Of a stretch of 30,320 nt of DNA, positions 1 to 9,425 are shown in pieces (position 1 is the first letter of the stretch; every line of letters begins with the position of its first letter). A program made the translations under genes and the position numbers. The notes below the pieces were generated by a model. That model was not told the DNA's origin, searched no databases, and saw only the letters and a program-made list of their open reading frames with translations. The stretch spans positions 1-30,320 of the forward strand of contig DATBRG010000010.1 in NCBI GenBank assembly GCA_036560445.1, given 5' to 3'. This stretch comes from DATBRG01 sp036560445. GTDB lineage: Bacteria > Pseudomonadota > Gammaproteobacteria > Burkholderiales > Methylophilaceae.

Positions 1-1202
1 TGTATCTCAGCCTGTGTATGATCGCCTGCGGCAGCGATGATGTAGATGTCACTACCCCCAGCACCATCCAGGGTGTCGTTGCCTGCCCCGCCAGTGATGA
101 CGTTGTTGAGTGCATTACCTGTGCCAGTGAAGTCACCAGTGCCTGTATAGGTGAGGTTTTCCAGGTTGGCGCCAAGCGTGTAGCTTGCAAGGTCAGTCTG
201 GACTGTATCTATCCCTCCCGCATCTAGCTTGATAATGTCACTACCACTGTCAATGATGTAGGTGTCGTTACCTAATCCTCCATCCAAGCTGTCATTGCCA
301 GCCCCGCCATCCAGCGTGTCATTGCCTGCAAGGCCAATCAGGGTGTCGTCGCCAGAGCCTCCGACTAAAAAGTCATTACCTGCACCGCCATTTAATACAT
401 CGTTACCAGCGCCTCCATTCAATACATCGTTGGTAGCTAATCCAGTAATATTGTCATCGCCCACTAAAACCTGTGCTTGCAAGTCATCCAGGCTAGTGAA
501 TGTCTGCAGATTCGTATAAATCTGATTAACATCTAGTGTCAAATGACTGGCTGTGAGAGTGCCGGAAGAATCGGTATAAACTAGGGTATTGATGGCTCCA
601 AACAGAGTGCCATTCCCATCACTAAAGATATTGCCTTTGAGGTCCAGACTCTGACCAGTGCTGCTGTCGGTCAGATGGATATGAGTAACTCCAGAGGTGA
701 GATCCAACGGCGCATTTGCAGTGGGGTCTGAGTGATTGGCACTAAAACTGCCCTCGGTATAATTTAACTTGCCTTCTATCAGCCAAGTCATCGTACCCTG
801 AGTAACTTGTAAAGAACTCACTGTCCCAAAAAACGGCGGCTTGTTACTATCATTTACATCATGCAAGGTTCCATTAAGGGTGAAGCTAACTTCTGAACCA
901 GAAGTATCCGTGTACTGGATTTTATTAATCGTGACAGGATTGCTATTACCACCAAAACCAGCCCCCGTTGCATCCACGAAGCCATGCCCAGGATAGGTTT
1001 CATGCACTTTGGTAGAGAGCTCAACAATATCCGTCTTAAACCAGCCATCCGGGGTTTGGCCCAGCTTCCAGGAAGTTGCAATACCCTGCAGGGTGGTCTC
1101 AACACCATGCAGTGGATTATTTACATCGTGCAAAATCGCTGCCAAATCGATACTTGTAGAGCCATCAAAACCAACCGTTGACACAAAAGTAGCCGCTGAC
1201 AT
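1..1202 (-). CDS. RTX-type calcium-binding protein, N-terminal 400 codons (3' end outside window)
   Basis: I translated this from the complement. It opens at ATG 1202-1200 with AAGGGG about 5 nt upstream and runs without a stop off the left edge, so the C-terminus is missing. There is no Sec signal peptide, as expected for type I secreted RTX proteins, whose signal is C-terminal. Residues about 255-315 hold six near-tandem glycine-rich nonapeptides (GGAGNDVL, GGSGDDTL, GGAGNDSL and similar), followed by a further repeat at about 371-379. These are the calcium-binding beta-roll repeats (HemolysinCabind family). The first 250 residues are Thr/Ser/Asn-rich, look beta-stranded, contain internal repeats, and match no family I recognise. 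The gap to cusA is 194 bp and AT-rich, so it probably has its own promoter. A secreted adhesin or enzyme is possible; the function is unassigned. RTX membership is firm. Confidence 0.9.
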   Translation of the reverse strand, partial: MSAATFVSTVGFDGSTSIDLAAILHDVNNPLHGVETTLQGIATSWKLGQTPDGWFKTDIVELSTKVHETYPGHGFVDATGAGFGGNSNPVTINKIQYTDTSGSEVSFTLNGTLHDVNDSNKPPFFGTVSSLQVTQGTMTWLIEGKLNYTEGSFSANHSDPTANAPLDLTSGVTHIHLTDSSTGQSLDLKGNIFSDGNGTLFGAINTLVYTDSSGTLTASHLTLDVNQIYTNLQTFTSLDDLQAQVLVGDDNITGLATNDVLNGGAGNDVLNGGAGNDFLVGGSGDDTLIGLAGNDTLDGGAGNDSLDGGLGNDTYIIDSGSDIIKLDAGGIDTVQTDLASYTLGANLENLTYTGTGDFTGTGNALNNVITGGAGNDTLDGAGGSDIYIIAAAGDHTQAEI

Positions 1203-1396
1203 ATGCACCCCTTAACCAATGTAAAGTTATATTTAAAATATTTTCTAATTTCCTACAGTATCTATCTTTTGCTTACGTTTTCCTTACGATAAGAATTGAA
1301 TCATCTCACTGATTTCAAAAAACTTTATTTAGTCCATTATCCACCTTAGCTGAAGAGCCAGCCAGAGGTTCATTCGATAAAAGATCTTTTGCAGGG

Positions 1397-4300
1397 CTAT
1401 CTTCTTCGTAATAACAAATAAGCAGCTGGTAGTACAAACAACGACAGTAACGGCGCAGTCAACATACCCCCAATCATAGGTGCGGCAATACGGCTCATGG
1501 CTTCGGAGCCAGTGCCGGAGCCAACCAGAATCGGAATCAGGCCGGCCAGGATAACGGCGACTGTCATCGCTTTTGGCCTGACCCTGAGCACAGCGCCTTC
1601 AATCAATGCAGCGCGCCAGTCTTCCTCCGTATTAAGCTTGCCAGCCATTCGGTAACGCGCAATTGCGTCATCCAGATACACCAGCATAATAATGCCGAAT
1701 TCTGCCGCCAGCCCAGCCAGCGCTATCATGCCGACACCACTGGCAATCGAAAAGTGATACCCCAACAGATAAAGGAACCACACCGCACCCACTAAGGCGA
1801 ATGGCAGGCTACCAAGGATAAGCAACGCTGGCGTGATGCGTTTGAAAGCCAGAAACAACAATATGAAAATGATCCCCAGCGTCATTGGTACCACATAGCT
1901 CAAACGTTTGGAGGCACGCTCAAAATACTCGAATTGCCCAGACCAGTTCAGCGAATACCCAGCGGGCAGTTGCAGCTCCTTATCCAGCATGGCTTTGGCG
2001 TCATGTACAAAACCACCGAGATCGCGGTCGTGAATATCCACATACACCCATACATTAGGCCGCGCATTCTCGCTTTTGATCATCGGTGGCCCATCGCTGA
2101 TTGCCACATCAGCCACTGTTCCTAGCGGCACCGTCGCTCCCTTGTCAGTGATGATGGGAAGCTCTTTCAGCTTGGCCACCGAATCCCGCAGTTCGCGCGG
2201 AAAACGCAGATTGATAGGAAAGCGCGCCAGCCCTTCGATCTTCTCGCCAATGTTCTCGCCGCCGATTGCGGTGGAAATAAATGACTGCACGTCAGCGATA
2301 TTCAATCCATAACGCGCGGCCTTGAGCCTATCTATTTTGATGTCGATATAGCGCCCTCCTGTGACACGCTCGGCGATTACCGAGCCCGCGCCAGGTACTT
2401 TTTTCATGATGCGTTCGACTTCCTGGCCAAGCTTTTCCAGTGTTGCCAGATCAGGTCCGCCAATCTTGATGCCTACCGGGCTCTTGATGCCGGTTGACAG
2501 CATATCGATGCGGTTGCGTATCGGCTGCACCCACACATTGGCCATACCGGGGATTTTCAAGCGCGCATCTAACTCCTCCACCAGTTTTTCCGGCGTCATG
2601 CCGGGCCGCCATTCCGAACGCGGCTTGAATTGGATGGTAGTTTCCAGCATTTCCAGCGGAGCCGGATCGGTGGCGGTTTCGGCTCGCCCACTCTTACCAA
2701 ATACGGTAGCGACTTCGGGCACGGTCTTGATGAGACGGTCGCTGAGTTGGAGGATTTCTGAAGCCTTTGAGACTGACAGACCTGGCAAGGCAGTCGGCAT
2801 ATACAGCAGATCGCCCTCGTCCAATGGTGGCATGAATTCGCTGCCCAACCTGCCCAGTGGCCACAACGTGAGCAGCACCGCCAATAAGGCGGCCAGCAGT
2901 GTAGTTTTGGGGAAATGCAAGACTGCATTCAGCAACGGTCTGTAAATCGCAATCAGCCAGCGATTAAGTACATTCTCGTTTTCAGAGCGGACATGCCCAC
3001 AGATGAATAAGGTCATTAGCACCGGAATCAGTGTCACGGACAAACCCGCCGCTGCCGCCATTGCATAGGTCTTGGTGAATGCCAGCGGCGCAAATAGTTT
3101 GCCCTCCTGTGCTTCCAGCGTGAACACTGGAATGAATGACAGGGTAATAATAAGCAGAGAGAAAAATAGCGCCGGGCCGACTTCACTTGCGGCTTCGATA
3201 ATCACTGCAATACGCTTGGCATTATCCGGCTTACCATGTTCTGTACGCTCATGCTCCAACTTGCGGTGTGAGTTTTCTATCATCACAATCGCCGCATCCA
3301 CCATCGCACCTATAGCAATGGCGATTCCTCCCAGCGACATGATGTTGGCATTGATACCCTGGTAATACATGACGATAAAGCTCACCAGCATGCCCAGCGG
3401 CAGCGCGACTATGGCCACCAGCGCAGAACGCAGATGCATCAGGAACAACGCGCATACCAACGCAACTACGATAAATTCCTCAATAAGTTTGTGCTTGAGG
3501 TTATCCACCGCGCGTTTTATAAGCTGCGAGCGGTCATAAGTAGTCACCACTTCCACACCCGGCGGCAGGCTCTTCTTCAACGTGGTCAGTTTGGCTTTTA
3601 CTGCATCTATAGCTTCCAGCGCATTCTGCCCTGCACGCATGACGATGACACCGCCAGTAACCTCGCCCTCCCCGCTCAACTCGGTCACGCCACGACGCAA
3701 CTCCGGCCCCACCTGGATACGTGCCACATCAGATAACAGAATAGGCGTTCCGCTATCGCTGACGCTGATGGGGATATTACGGAAATCATTGAGCGTTTGC
3801 AGGTATCCATGCGCACGCACCATATACTCAGCCTCGGCGGCTTCGATCACAGCACCACCGGTTTCCTGGTTAGCGTCTTGTATGGCTGCCACCACTTTAG
3901 ATAGCGGCAACCGATAATTACGCAGCTTGTCCGGATCAACCTGCACCTGGTATTGCTGCACCTGGCCGCCCAATGTCGCCACCTCGGCCACTCCCGGCAC
4001 AGTCTTCAACTCAAACTTGAGGAACCAGTCCTGCAAAGCCCTGAGCTCACCCAGGTCGTGCTTGCCTGTGCGGTCCACCAGCGCATATTCATACACCCAA
4101 CCCACGCCCGTGGCATCTGGGCCCAAGCTGGGATTGGCGCCCTTAGGCAGGCGCGAGGATATCTGGCTCAGGTATTCCAGCACGCGTGAACGCGCCCAGT
4201 ACTGGTCAGTGCCATCATTGAACAAAATGTAGACGAAGGAATCGCCGAAGAACGAATAACCTCGCACAGCCTTAACCCCGGGCACCGACAACATGGTGGT

Positions 4301-4510
4301 GGTAAGCGGATAGGTAAGCTGGTTCTCGACAATCTGAGGTGCCTGCCCCGGCCATGGGGTGCGGATGATGACCTGGGTATCGGATAGGTCAGGAATGGCA
4401 TCCAGTGGTGTATGCAGCATAGCAAACACTCCCCAGGCCGTTACCATCAAGGTCGCCAGGATAACCAGCAGCCGATTGCCGGCCGACCAGCGGATCAGTT
4501 TGGCAATCAT
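1397..4510 (-). CDS. cusA: Cu(I)/Ag(I) efflux RND pump, inner membrane subunit CusA
   Basis: Proton-driven transporter of the heavy-metal efflux RND family. It takes Cu(I)/Ag(I) from the periplasm or cytosol and passes it through the CusCBA channel. At 1037 residues it is close to E. coli CusA (1047). Visible hallmarks are an N-terminal membrane helix, the transmembrane proton-relay aspartate D405 in AIGAMVDAAIVMIEN, and three methionines at 571 (DLLYMPT), 621 (LEMLET) and 670 (RIDMLSTG). These sit two residues before the known CusA copper triad 573/623/672, which argues for monovalent copper/silver rather than the Zn/Co/Cd specificity of CzcA. The start ATG overlaps the cusB stop by 4 bp, implying translational coupling. 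No terminator is obvious after its TAG. Family assignment is very secure; metal specificity is inferred from the methionines. Confidence 0.96.
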   Translation of the reverse strand: MIAKLIRWSAGNRLLVILATLMVTAWGVFAMLHTPLDAIPDLSDTQVIIRTPWPGQAPQIVENQLTYPLTTTMLSVPGVKAVRGYSFFGDSFVYILFNDGTDQYWARSRVLEYLSQISSRLPKGANPSLGPDATGVGWVYEYALVDRTGKHDLGELRALQDWFLKFELKTVPGVAEVATLGGQVQQYQVQVDPDKLRNYRLPLSKVVAAIQDANQETGGAVIEAAEAEYMVRAHGYLQTLNDFRNIPISVSDSGTPILLSDVARIQVGPELRRGVTELSGEGEVTGGVIVMRAGQNALEAIDAVKAKLTTLKKSLPPGVEVVTTYDRSQLIKRAVDNLKHKLIEEFIVVALVCALFLMHLRSALVAIVALPLGMLVSFIVMYYQGINANIMSLGGIAIAIGAMVDAAIVMIENSHRKLEHERTEHGKPDNAKRIAVIIEAASEVGPALFFSLLIITLSFIPVFTLEAQEGKLFAPLAFTKTYAMAAAAGLSVTLIPVLMTLFICGHVRSENENVLNRWLIAIYRPLLNAVLHFPKTTLLAALLAVLLTLWPLGRLGSEFMPPLDEGDLLYMPTALPGLSVSKASEILQLSDRLIKTVPEVATVFGKSGRAETATDPAPLEMLETTIQFKPRSEWRPGMTPEKLVEELDARLKIPGMANVWVQPIRNRIDMLSTGIKSPVGIKIGGPDLATLEKLGQEVERIMKKVPGAGSVIAERVTGGRYIDIKIDRLKAARYGLNIADVQSFISTAIGGENIGEKIEGLARFPINLRFPRELRDSVAKLKELPIITDKGATVPLGTVADVAISDGPPMIKSENARPNVWVYVDIHDRDLGGFVHDAKAMLDKELQLPAGYSLNWSGQFEYFERASKRLSYVVPMTLGIIFILLFLAFKRITPALLILGSLPFALVGAVWFLYLLGYHFSIASGVGMIALAGLAAEFGIIMLVYLDDAIARYRMAGKLNTEEDWRAALIEGAVLRVRPKAMTVAVILAGLIPILVGSGTGSEAMSRIAAPMIGGMLTAPLLSLFVLPAAYLLLRRR

Positions 4511-5805
4511 GGCTTGGCCTCCGGCATCTCATGTTCATCCGGCGCCTGCTGCGACAAACGTGCCAGCACTCCCGATAGCGAAGCCTCAGAATCAATCAGG
4601 AACTGGCCCGAAACCACCACATTCTCATCGGCTTTGAGACCACTCAGGATTTCAGTATTACCGCCACCTTCGCGACCAGTCATGACTTCTGCTGGCATGA
4701 AGCCATGTTCCTGCTTAACGATGACCACTTTGCGTGTGCCAGTGGCAATCACCGCCTCGGTCGGTACCGCCAATCCTTCGTGGCTTTGTCCATCAAACTG
4801 CACATTGGCATACATGCCCGGCCGCAGTCGCCCGCCCTGGCTGTTCAACTCAACACGCACCTTAAGCGTACGCGTGGCCTCGTCCAACATCGGGTAGAAA
4901 TAACTGATACGGCCTTTGAATGTTTCACCCGGCAGGCTTTGCAATTCGACTTGGGCCTGACCGCCAATTTTGAGCCTGGTAGCATCGCGCTCCGGTACTT
5001 CAGCCATCAACCATAAACTCGATAGGTCAGCTATCTGCATCATCGAGCTACCCGGCATCAACTGCGCACCTTCACGCACACCTAGCTCGGTGAGTACGCC
5101 AGAAGCCGGGGCATAGATACCAAAACGCAAGTTGGCCGTGCCGCTGCGGGTAATGGCCGCCACTTCCCCTTCGGTCATGCCAAGCAATTTCAAACGATTG
5201 CGCGCAGACTGCTTGAGGTTATCGATGTCATTCACGTTATCGAGCTTGAACAAGGCCAGATACTCCTGTTGTGCAGCGAGCAAATCTGGGGCATACACCT
5301 CGGCTATTTTCTGGCCCTTGGCTACCGGATCGCCCACTGCTCGCACCATCAGACGTTCGACAAAACCCGGTATGCGCGTCTGCACCGCATAAAAACGCCG
5401 TTCATCTGGCTCTATACGGCCAACCGCCGAGAGCGATTCACCAAAGCTGGCCATTTTTGCTGGTTCAATGCGAATCCCCAAGTTCTGCACTGTCTGCGAC
5501 GGCACTGAAACACCGCCCTGCTCTCCACCAGTAGCTTCATCGGCATATTTCGGCTCTAACTGCATGTCCATGAATGGGGATTTGCCTGGGCGGTCGAATT
5601 TCTGAGCCGGCACCATAGGGTCATACCAGTATTTAACGGTCTTGCCACTGTTATCCTGTACCACAGCATTCTCCGCCCTTGGCTTATCTGACACGGATTT
5701 ATCAGGCTTGGCTGGCGCTTGCATGAGCTTTTGCCAGCCCAGCACACCAGCAATACTAAGTACGGCCACCACGATAATAATGATGACAAGCTGTATGCGC
5801 TTCAT
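4507..5805 (-). CDS. cusB: Periplasmic adaptor (membrane fusion protein) of the copper/silver efflux pump, CusB
   Basis: Membrane fusion subunit that bridges the RND pump and the outer-membrane channel and hands metal to the pump. It has 432 residues. An N-terminal membrane anchor (about residues 4-23) is followed at 59-87 by the heavy-metal-binding segment YWYDPMVPAQKFDRPGKSP and then FMDMQL. In E. coli CusB the corresponding methionines bind Cu(I)/Ag(I); here they are M64, M79 and M81. After this come barrel-sandwich, hairpin and beta-barrel domains (for example GVLTELGVREG and LRPGMYANVQF). It starts inside the last codons of the outer-membrane factor gene (4-bp overlap) and overlaps cusA by 4 bp. 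No CusF-like chaperone domain is fused to its C-terminus. Confidence 0.95.
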   Translation of the reverse strand: MKRIQLVIIIIVVAVLSIAGVLGWQKLMQAPAKPDKSVSDKPRAENAVVQDNSGKTVKYWYDPMVPAQKFDRPGKSPFMDMQLEPKYADEATGGEQGGVSVPSQTVQNLGIRIEPAKMASFGESLSAVGRIEPDERRFYAVQTRIPGFVERLMVRAVGDPVAKGQKIAEVYAPDLLAAQQEYLALFKLDNVNDIDNLKQSARNRLKLLGMTEGEVAAITRSGTANLRFGIYAPASGVLTELGVREGAQLMPGSSMMQIADLSSLWLMAEVPERDATRLKIGGQAQVELQSLPGETFKGRISYFYPMLDEATRTLKVRVELNSQGGRLRPGMYANVQFDGQSHEGLAVPTEAVIATGTRKVVIVKQEHGFMPAEVMTGREGGGNTEILSGLKADENVVVSGQFLIDSEASLSGVLARLSQQAPDEHEMPEAKP

Positions 5806-7094
5806 GGCTGGCTCCCGGCAAATAAACTATTGTTATTTAATAAATAGGCAATCCTGACTGCCGCGCGCTGACGGTCAGCCTGTAACCCCCAGTGATCGAG
5901 CTCCACTTCGAGTACACCGCGACGTGCTTCCCAAACGTCAGCCAGAGGTTGTTTGCCTGCAGCATAGCCGGCTTCAATAATGCTCAAGCGTGCTTCGGCA
6001 ATCGGAATCAGGCGTTGCTGGTGTTCCGCCTCGCGCGCTTCGGCAGCCTGCCAATCAGCCCGTGCCGCATCCAGCTCTGAGACCAACTCGCGCTGGCGGT
6101 CTTCGGTCATCTTGCGGGCTTTTTCTACCAGCACCAGTTTTTCCGCAGTGCGCCTATCCTGTCGGTTGGCGCGGTCAAGCTGCAGATCGATTGCCACCTG
6201 GAAACTCAGCATGTCGCTACGATCGGCAAAGCGTTTGCCATAACCCAGCTCCCAGCTCCAGTTGCGTTCTTGCAGCGCCTTGGCGCTATCTACGTCAGAC
6301 AAGGCGAGCTTCTCCGCTTGGCGTACGTTCTCCAGCGCGGGGTGCTGTTCTAACTGACTGGATTCAGCTTGCTTGCTGCCTGCAGCGATAGCGACCTGGG
6401 CAGGGATGGCAGGTAGCTGCTCAGGTAATGGCTGCAATGCAGCTTTGCCTATCCAGCGTGAAAGAACCGCGCGTGCTTTTTGTTCGTCACGTAATGAAGT
6501 AAGCCGTTTGTCATTAGTCATCGCCAATTGGGTATCCAGCCGCAATACATCGAGCGCCTGCGATCCGCCTGAGCTTACTCTGGCAAGCGCCACCTTGCGT
6601 TCGGCCGTCATCTCATCGACCAGCCGTTGATATAGATCGGCCTTGCGTTGCGCCTCAAAGACATCGAGCCAGGCCAGTGCTACATCACGCTGGATAACAC
6701 TTGCAGTGGCGGCCTGCTCGGTATGAAATTGCTCGGCCTCGGCCTGTAGTCGGTTTGCCGCAGCCTCACGCCTTTTCTGTGGCACCATATCCTGAGAAAT
6801 TCCCACATTGACAGTAGTCTGGTCATCGCGGTCGATATGGAACGCATCGCTGGTAGTCACCGGCAAGTTAGCCAGGCCGAATTTAAGCTTGGGATCTGGC
6901 AGTTGGCCCTCGGCTACTGCCGCTTGTTGCGATGCGCTGGCGGCATAATCCAGAGACTGCAATAGCGGCTGGTTCTGGGTAGCCAGCGCGATGGCATCAT
7001 TCATGCTGAGTACGGGCTCAGCATGAACGTGCAATGACATCAATAGGAATAACCAGCCTGCAAACAGGCGGCCAAGCAATAGTAGCTTGTTCAT
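5802..7094 (-). CDS. cusC: TolC-family outer membrane channel of the copper efflux operon (CusC-like)
   Basis: Outer-membrane efflux protein that completes the tripartite pump. I place the start at ATG 7094-7092 because AGGAG lies about 6 nt upstream; an in-frame GTG at 7112 is possible but would put the ribosome site inside the gene. The product is 430 residues with a Sec signal peptide ending at about LHVHA. The body is rich in long Ala/Glu/Gln/Arg helices typical of the TolC alpha-barrel, with the two-fold OEP repeat (LSMNDAIALATQNQPLLQSL near the start, and a second long helical half). It lacks the lipobox of E. coli CusC. The gene opens the efflux block, 60 nt after the small His/Met-rich gene, and overlaps cusB by 4 bp. 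The symbol reflects operon context; sequence alone says TolC family. Confidence 0.88.
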   Translation of the reverse strand: MNKLLLLGRLFAGWLFLLMSLHVHAEPVLSMNDAIALATQNQPLLQSLDYAASASQQAAVAEGQLPDPKLKFGLANLPVTTSDAFHIDRDDQTTVNVGISQDMVPQKRREAAANRLQAEAEQFHTEQAATASVIQRDVALAWLDVFEAQRKADLYQRLVDEMTAERKVALARVSSGGSQALDVLRLDTQLAMTNDKRLTSLRDEQKARAVLSRWIGKAALQPLPEQLPAIPAQVAIAAGSKQAESSQLEQHPALENVRQAEKLALSDVDSAKALQERNWSWELGYGKRFADRSDMLSFQVAIDLQLDRANRQDRRTAEKLVLVEKARKMTEDRQRELVSELDAARADWQAAEAREAEHQQRLIPIAEARLSIIEAGYAAGKQPLADVWEARRGVLEVELDHWGLQADRQRAAVRIAYLLNNNSLFAGSQP

Positions 7095-7154
7095 GAAACT
7101 CTCCTGAAACACAAATAATGACGAAACAAAGCCTAGGCTTCAGAAAGCGTCAGA

Positions 7155-7541
7155 TCAGGCAGGAGGTTTTATTGGCGGGGGTAAGTAAGCAAAAACTAAA
7201 GAAGAATCGTAACCTGGCAGCGTGGTGCTCGCAAAATCTACGGATTTAAACTGCTGTAACGAGAGCAATGGAGTAGTAATAGAAAAATGGCAGCCCGCCA
7301 TCATGCAGCCTTTGTGTTCCCCAGACGAGGGCTTTCCACTATCACTTTTGCCGGATTGGCTCATGTGGCAATGATCCATCGCTGTCGCAGAAACATTATG
7401 ATGATGCACTAATGTCGAAGAATCTGGCATTGCGTTCATGACACTACCAGCTGCGCAAGTGACCGCGCAAATAGCGGCAAACGCTGGCGCAGAAGCTAGC
7501 GCAAGAATTAGAAACACAATAATCACTCGTGTAAATTTCAT
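7155..7541 (-). CDS. Small exported His/Met/Cys-rich protein, probable metal-binding accessory to the efflux pump
   Basis: Predicted 128 residues from ATG 7541 (a GTG at 7544 is the alternative). A Sec signal peptide or anchor covers about residues 1-23 (hydrophobic core then APAFA). The mature part carries seven His, several Met and five Cys in clusters: LVHHHN, MDHCHM and KGCMMAGCHF, joined by a Ser/Gly/Lys linker. These are soft-metal ligands and fit periplasmic Cu(I)/Ag(I) handling. The C-terminus ends in YLPPPIKPPA, a proline-rich tail of the sort seen on small proteins beside RND metal pumps (CzcI/DUF2946-like). I do not recognise the exact family. It lies 12 nt after the REC-GGDEF-EAL gene and 60 nt before the CusC-like gene on the same strand, so it bridges the signalling and efflux blocks. 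The metal role is inference from composition and place. Confidence 0.75.
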   Translation of the reverse strand: MKFTRVIIVFLILALASAPAFAAICAVTCAAGSVMNAMPDSSTLVHHHNVSATAMDHCHMSQSGKSDSGKPSSGEHKGCMMAGCHFSITTPLLSLQQFKSVDFASTTLPGYDSSLVFAYLPPPIKPPA

Positions 7542-7553
7542 CACAGCGAGACT

Positions 7554-9425
7554 CTAGCATTCCGTTGCCGAATGCGGCACAGGTTTTTTAATAATTGCTT
7601 CAAACTCTTCGATGGGGACCGGTTTCCCGAAAAGATAGCCTTGGAATAAATTACATTCATGTTCCTTGAGGAATTTGTACTGTTCCTCCGTCTCCACGCC
7701 CTCGGCAATAACCTCGATATCCAGATTCTTTGCCATGCCAATAATAGTTTGGACGATCACAGCATTCACATGCTTCACGCCTATATTGCGTACGAATGAC
7801 TGATCAATTTTTAGTTGCTTCAATGGCAGCTGCGTTAAGTAGGAAAGCGATGAATAGCCAGTCCCGAAATCATCCATGGAGAAGCATAAGCCAGCTTCTT
7901 TTAGTACATTCATTTTGGTAATGGCAGCATCAATATCATCCAGCACCAAACTCTCTGTCAGCTCAAGTTTGAGGCGACTAGGATTGATATTTTTATCAAT
8001 CAGTATTTTTAGAACCTGCTCAATAAAATCAGGCTGGTGGAACTGACGGGCACTCACATTGACGGCGAGTTGAAGCTTGGATGTCTGCGGGTCGTCTTCC
8101 CAAGCCTTAAGTTGATCGCAAGCAGTTTCCATAACCCAGTTACCAATCGACAATATCAATCCGGTTTCTTCAGCCAGTGGAATAAACTCCATGGGAGAAA
8201 TCATGCCCTTCTGTGGAGATAGCCATCGAATCAGGGCTTCGGCACCAAATATCTCCCCTTGCTGATTTACCTGTGCCTGGTAATAAAGCTTGAATTGGCT
8301 TTCTGCCATGGCCCGTCGCAGGTCATTCTCCAACTGCATCCGGGCTTCAAGTGCTGCTTGCATGGCTGGGTCATAGAAGCGAAGTGTATTACGACCATAG
8401 CTCTTTGCTTGATACATGGCGGTATCGGCGCGCCTTAGTAATTCATCCACCGTAATCTCCTGATCGCGGAACAGGCTTATCCCGATACTGGCAGTACAAT
8501 GATAATCCTCGGTCTGCAATAGATACGGCTGATCTATTGCCACCAGAATCTTGTCACCCACTGATTCAGCCAAGGTTGCTGCCTGCTCAGCATTTTCGCT
8601 AAGATTTTCCAATATAACGACAAACTCATCGCCTCCCAGCCTGGCAACGGTATCCCCTTCTCTCACACAGGACTGAAGCCTCTCCGCAACCATGATAAGC
8701 AGGTGGTCACCAAAATTGTGACCCTTGGTATCGTTGAGTGTCTTGAAGTTATCCAGATCAATAAACAGCAAAGCACCATAAAGCTGGTGCCGTGAGCCAC
8801 CAGCAAAGCTATGTTGCAGGCGATCCTGCATCAGTCGCCGATTGGGTAAGCCTGTCAAAGGGTCATAAAATGCAAGGTGCTCAATCTTGTCTTCTGCTTC
8901 TTTCCGCCTAGTAATGTCCAATTGCAATTCGCGGTTGGCCGCCTCGAGCTGCAGTGTCTTTTCTTCTAGCTTGCGGATAAGCGTCTCGCTATAGACTTTG
9001 AGCAGTGCCTTTTCGCTACTGTTAGGCTGAGCTGGGTGTTGCGGTATCTCTACAGCGGCCTTATTCTGAACTTCATGTAGTTTGTTTATAAAATCTTCTG
9101 GTTCTGCCGGCTTGAGGATAAACGCATCGGCGCCAAGACTAATCGCAAGCTGCTCGTCTTCAGGTTCTGTATAGGTCGCTGTGTAAACAATAAACGGGAT
9201 GTGTTTTAGTACGGAATCAAGCTTCCAGTGGCGCAACAGTGTGTATCCGTCCATTACCGGCATCAGGAGATCGGAAATGATGACGTCCGGTGGTGTTTGC
9301 CGCGCTTTTACCAGAGCCTCTGCACCATGTCGTGCTGAGTCAACCGTGCAGCCATTGCCGGTGAGCAAGGCCTCAAGATAATAAAGATTCTCTTCTTTAT
9401 CATCAACAATCAGAACGTGTGTCAT
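7554..9425 (-). CDS. Response regulator with receiver, GGDEF and EAL domains (c-di-GMP synthase/phosphodiesterase)
   Basis: Cytoplasmic bifunctional cyclic-di-GMP enzyme of 623 residues. I start it at ATG 9425-9423, which overlaps the stop of the upstream receiver gene by 4 bp and begins directly with the receiver fold (THVLIVDDKEEN). An ORF start 32 codons further upstream would run through the other receiver gene. Order: REC about 1-120 with phospho-acceptor D52; coiled linker; GGDEF with an intact GGDEF at 264-268 and an RxxD inhibitory site (REGD) five residues before it; EAL from 396 with the family residues visible (EALIRW, LTESL, DDFGTGYSSL, KIDQSF, EGVE). Both catalytic sites look complete, so net activity cannot be predicted. 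The partner kinase is probably the PAS/GAF histidine kinase two genes upstream. Confidence 0.94.
   Translation of the reverse strand: MTHVLIVDDKEENLYYLEALLTGNGCTVDSARHGAEALVKARQTPPDVIISDLLMPVMDGYTLLRHWKLDSVLKHIPFIVYTATYTEPEDEQLAISLGADAFILKPAEPEDFINKLHEVQNKAAVEIPQHPAQPNSSEKALLKVYSETLIRKLEEKTLQLEAANRELQLDITRRKEAEDKIEHLAFYDPLTGLPNRRLMQDRLQHSFAGGSRHQLYGALLFIDLDNFKTLNDTKGHNFGDHLLIMVAERLQSCVREGDTVARLGGDEFVVILENLSENAEQAATLAESVGDKILVAIDQPYLLQTEDYHCTASIGISLFRDQEITVDELLRRADTAMYQAKSYGRNTLRFYDPAMQAALEARMQLENDLRRAMAESQFKLYYQAQVNQQGEIFGAEALIRWLSPQKGMISPMEFIPLAEETGLILSIGNWVMETACDQLKAWEDDPQTSKLQLAVNVSARQFHQPDFIEQVLKILIDKNINPSRLKLELTESLVLDDIDAAITKMNVLKEAGLCFSMDDFGTGYSSLSYLTQLPLKQLKIDQSFVRNIGVKHVNAVIVQTIIGMAKNLDIEVIAEGVETEEQYKFLKEHECNLFQGYLFGKPVPIEEFEAIIKKPVPHSATEC

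Noticed and set aside
18..519. Plus-strand frames with Ser/Pro repeats such as SLPAPPFNT
   Set aside because: These are the complement of the glycine-rich RTX repeats; the minus-strand reading gives the known nonapeptides.
1379..1390. Palindrome AAAAGATCTTTT just after cusA
   Set aside because: No loop and no T-run beyond it; not a convincing terminator.
2361..2945. 194-codon plus-strand frame inside cusA
   Set aside because: Antisense shadow; cusA is conserved and full length through this stretch.
7129..7140. Palindrome AAGCCTAGGCTT before the CusC-like gene
   Set aside because: Perfect 12-bp palindrome but short and loopless; it could be a regulator site, yet there is no second copy to support it.
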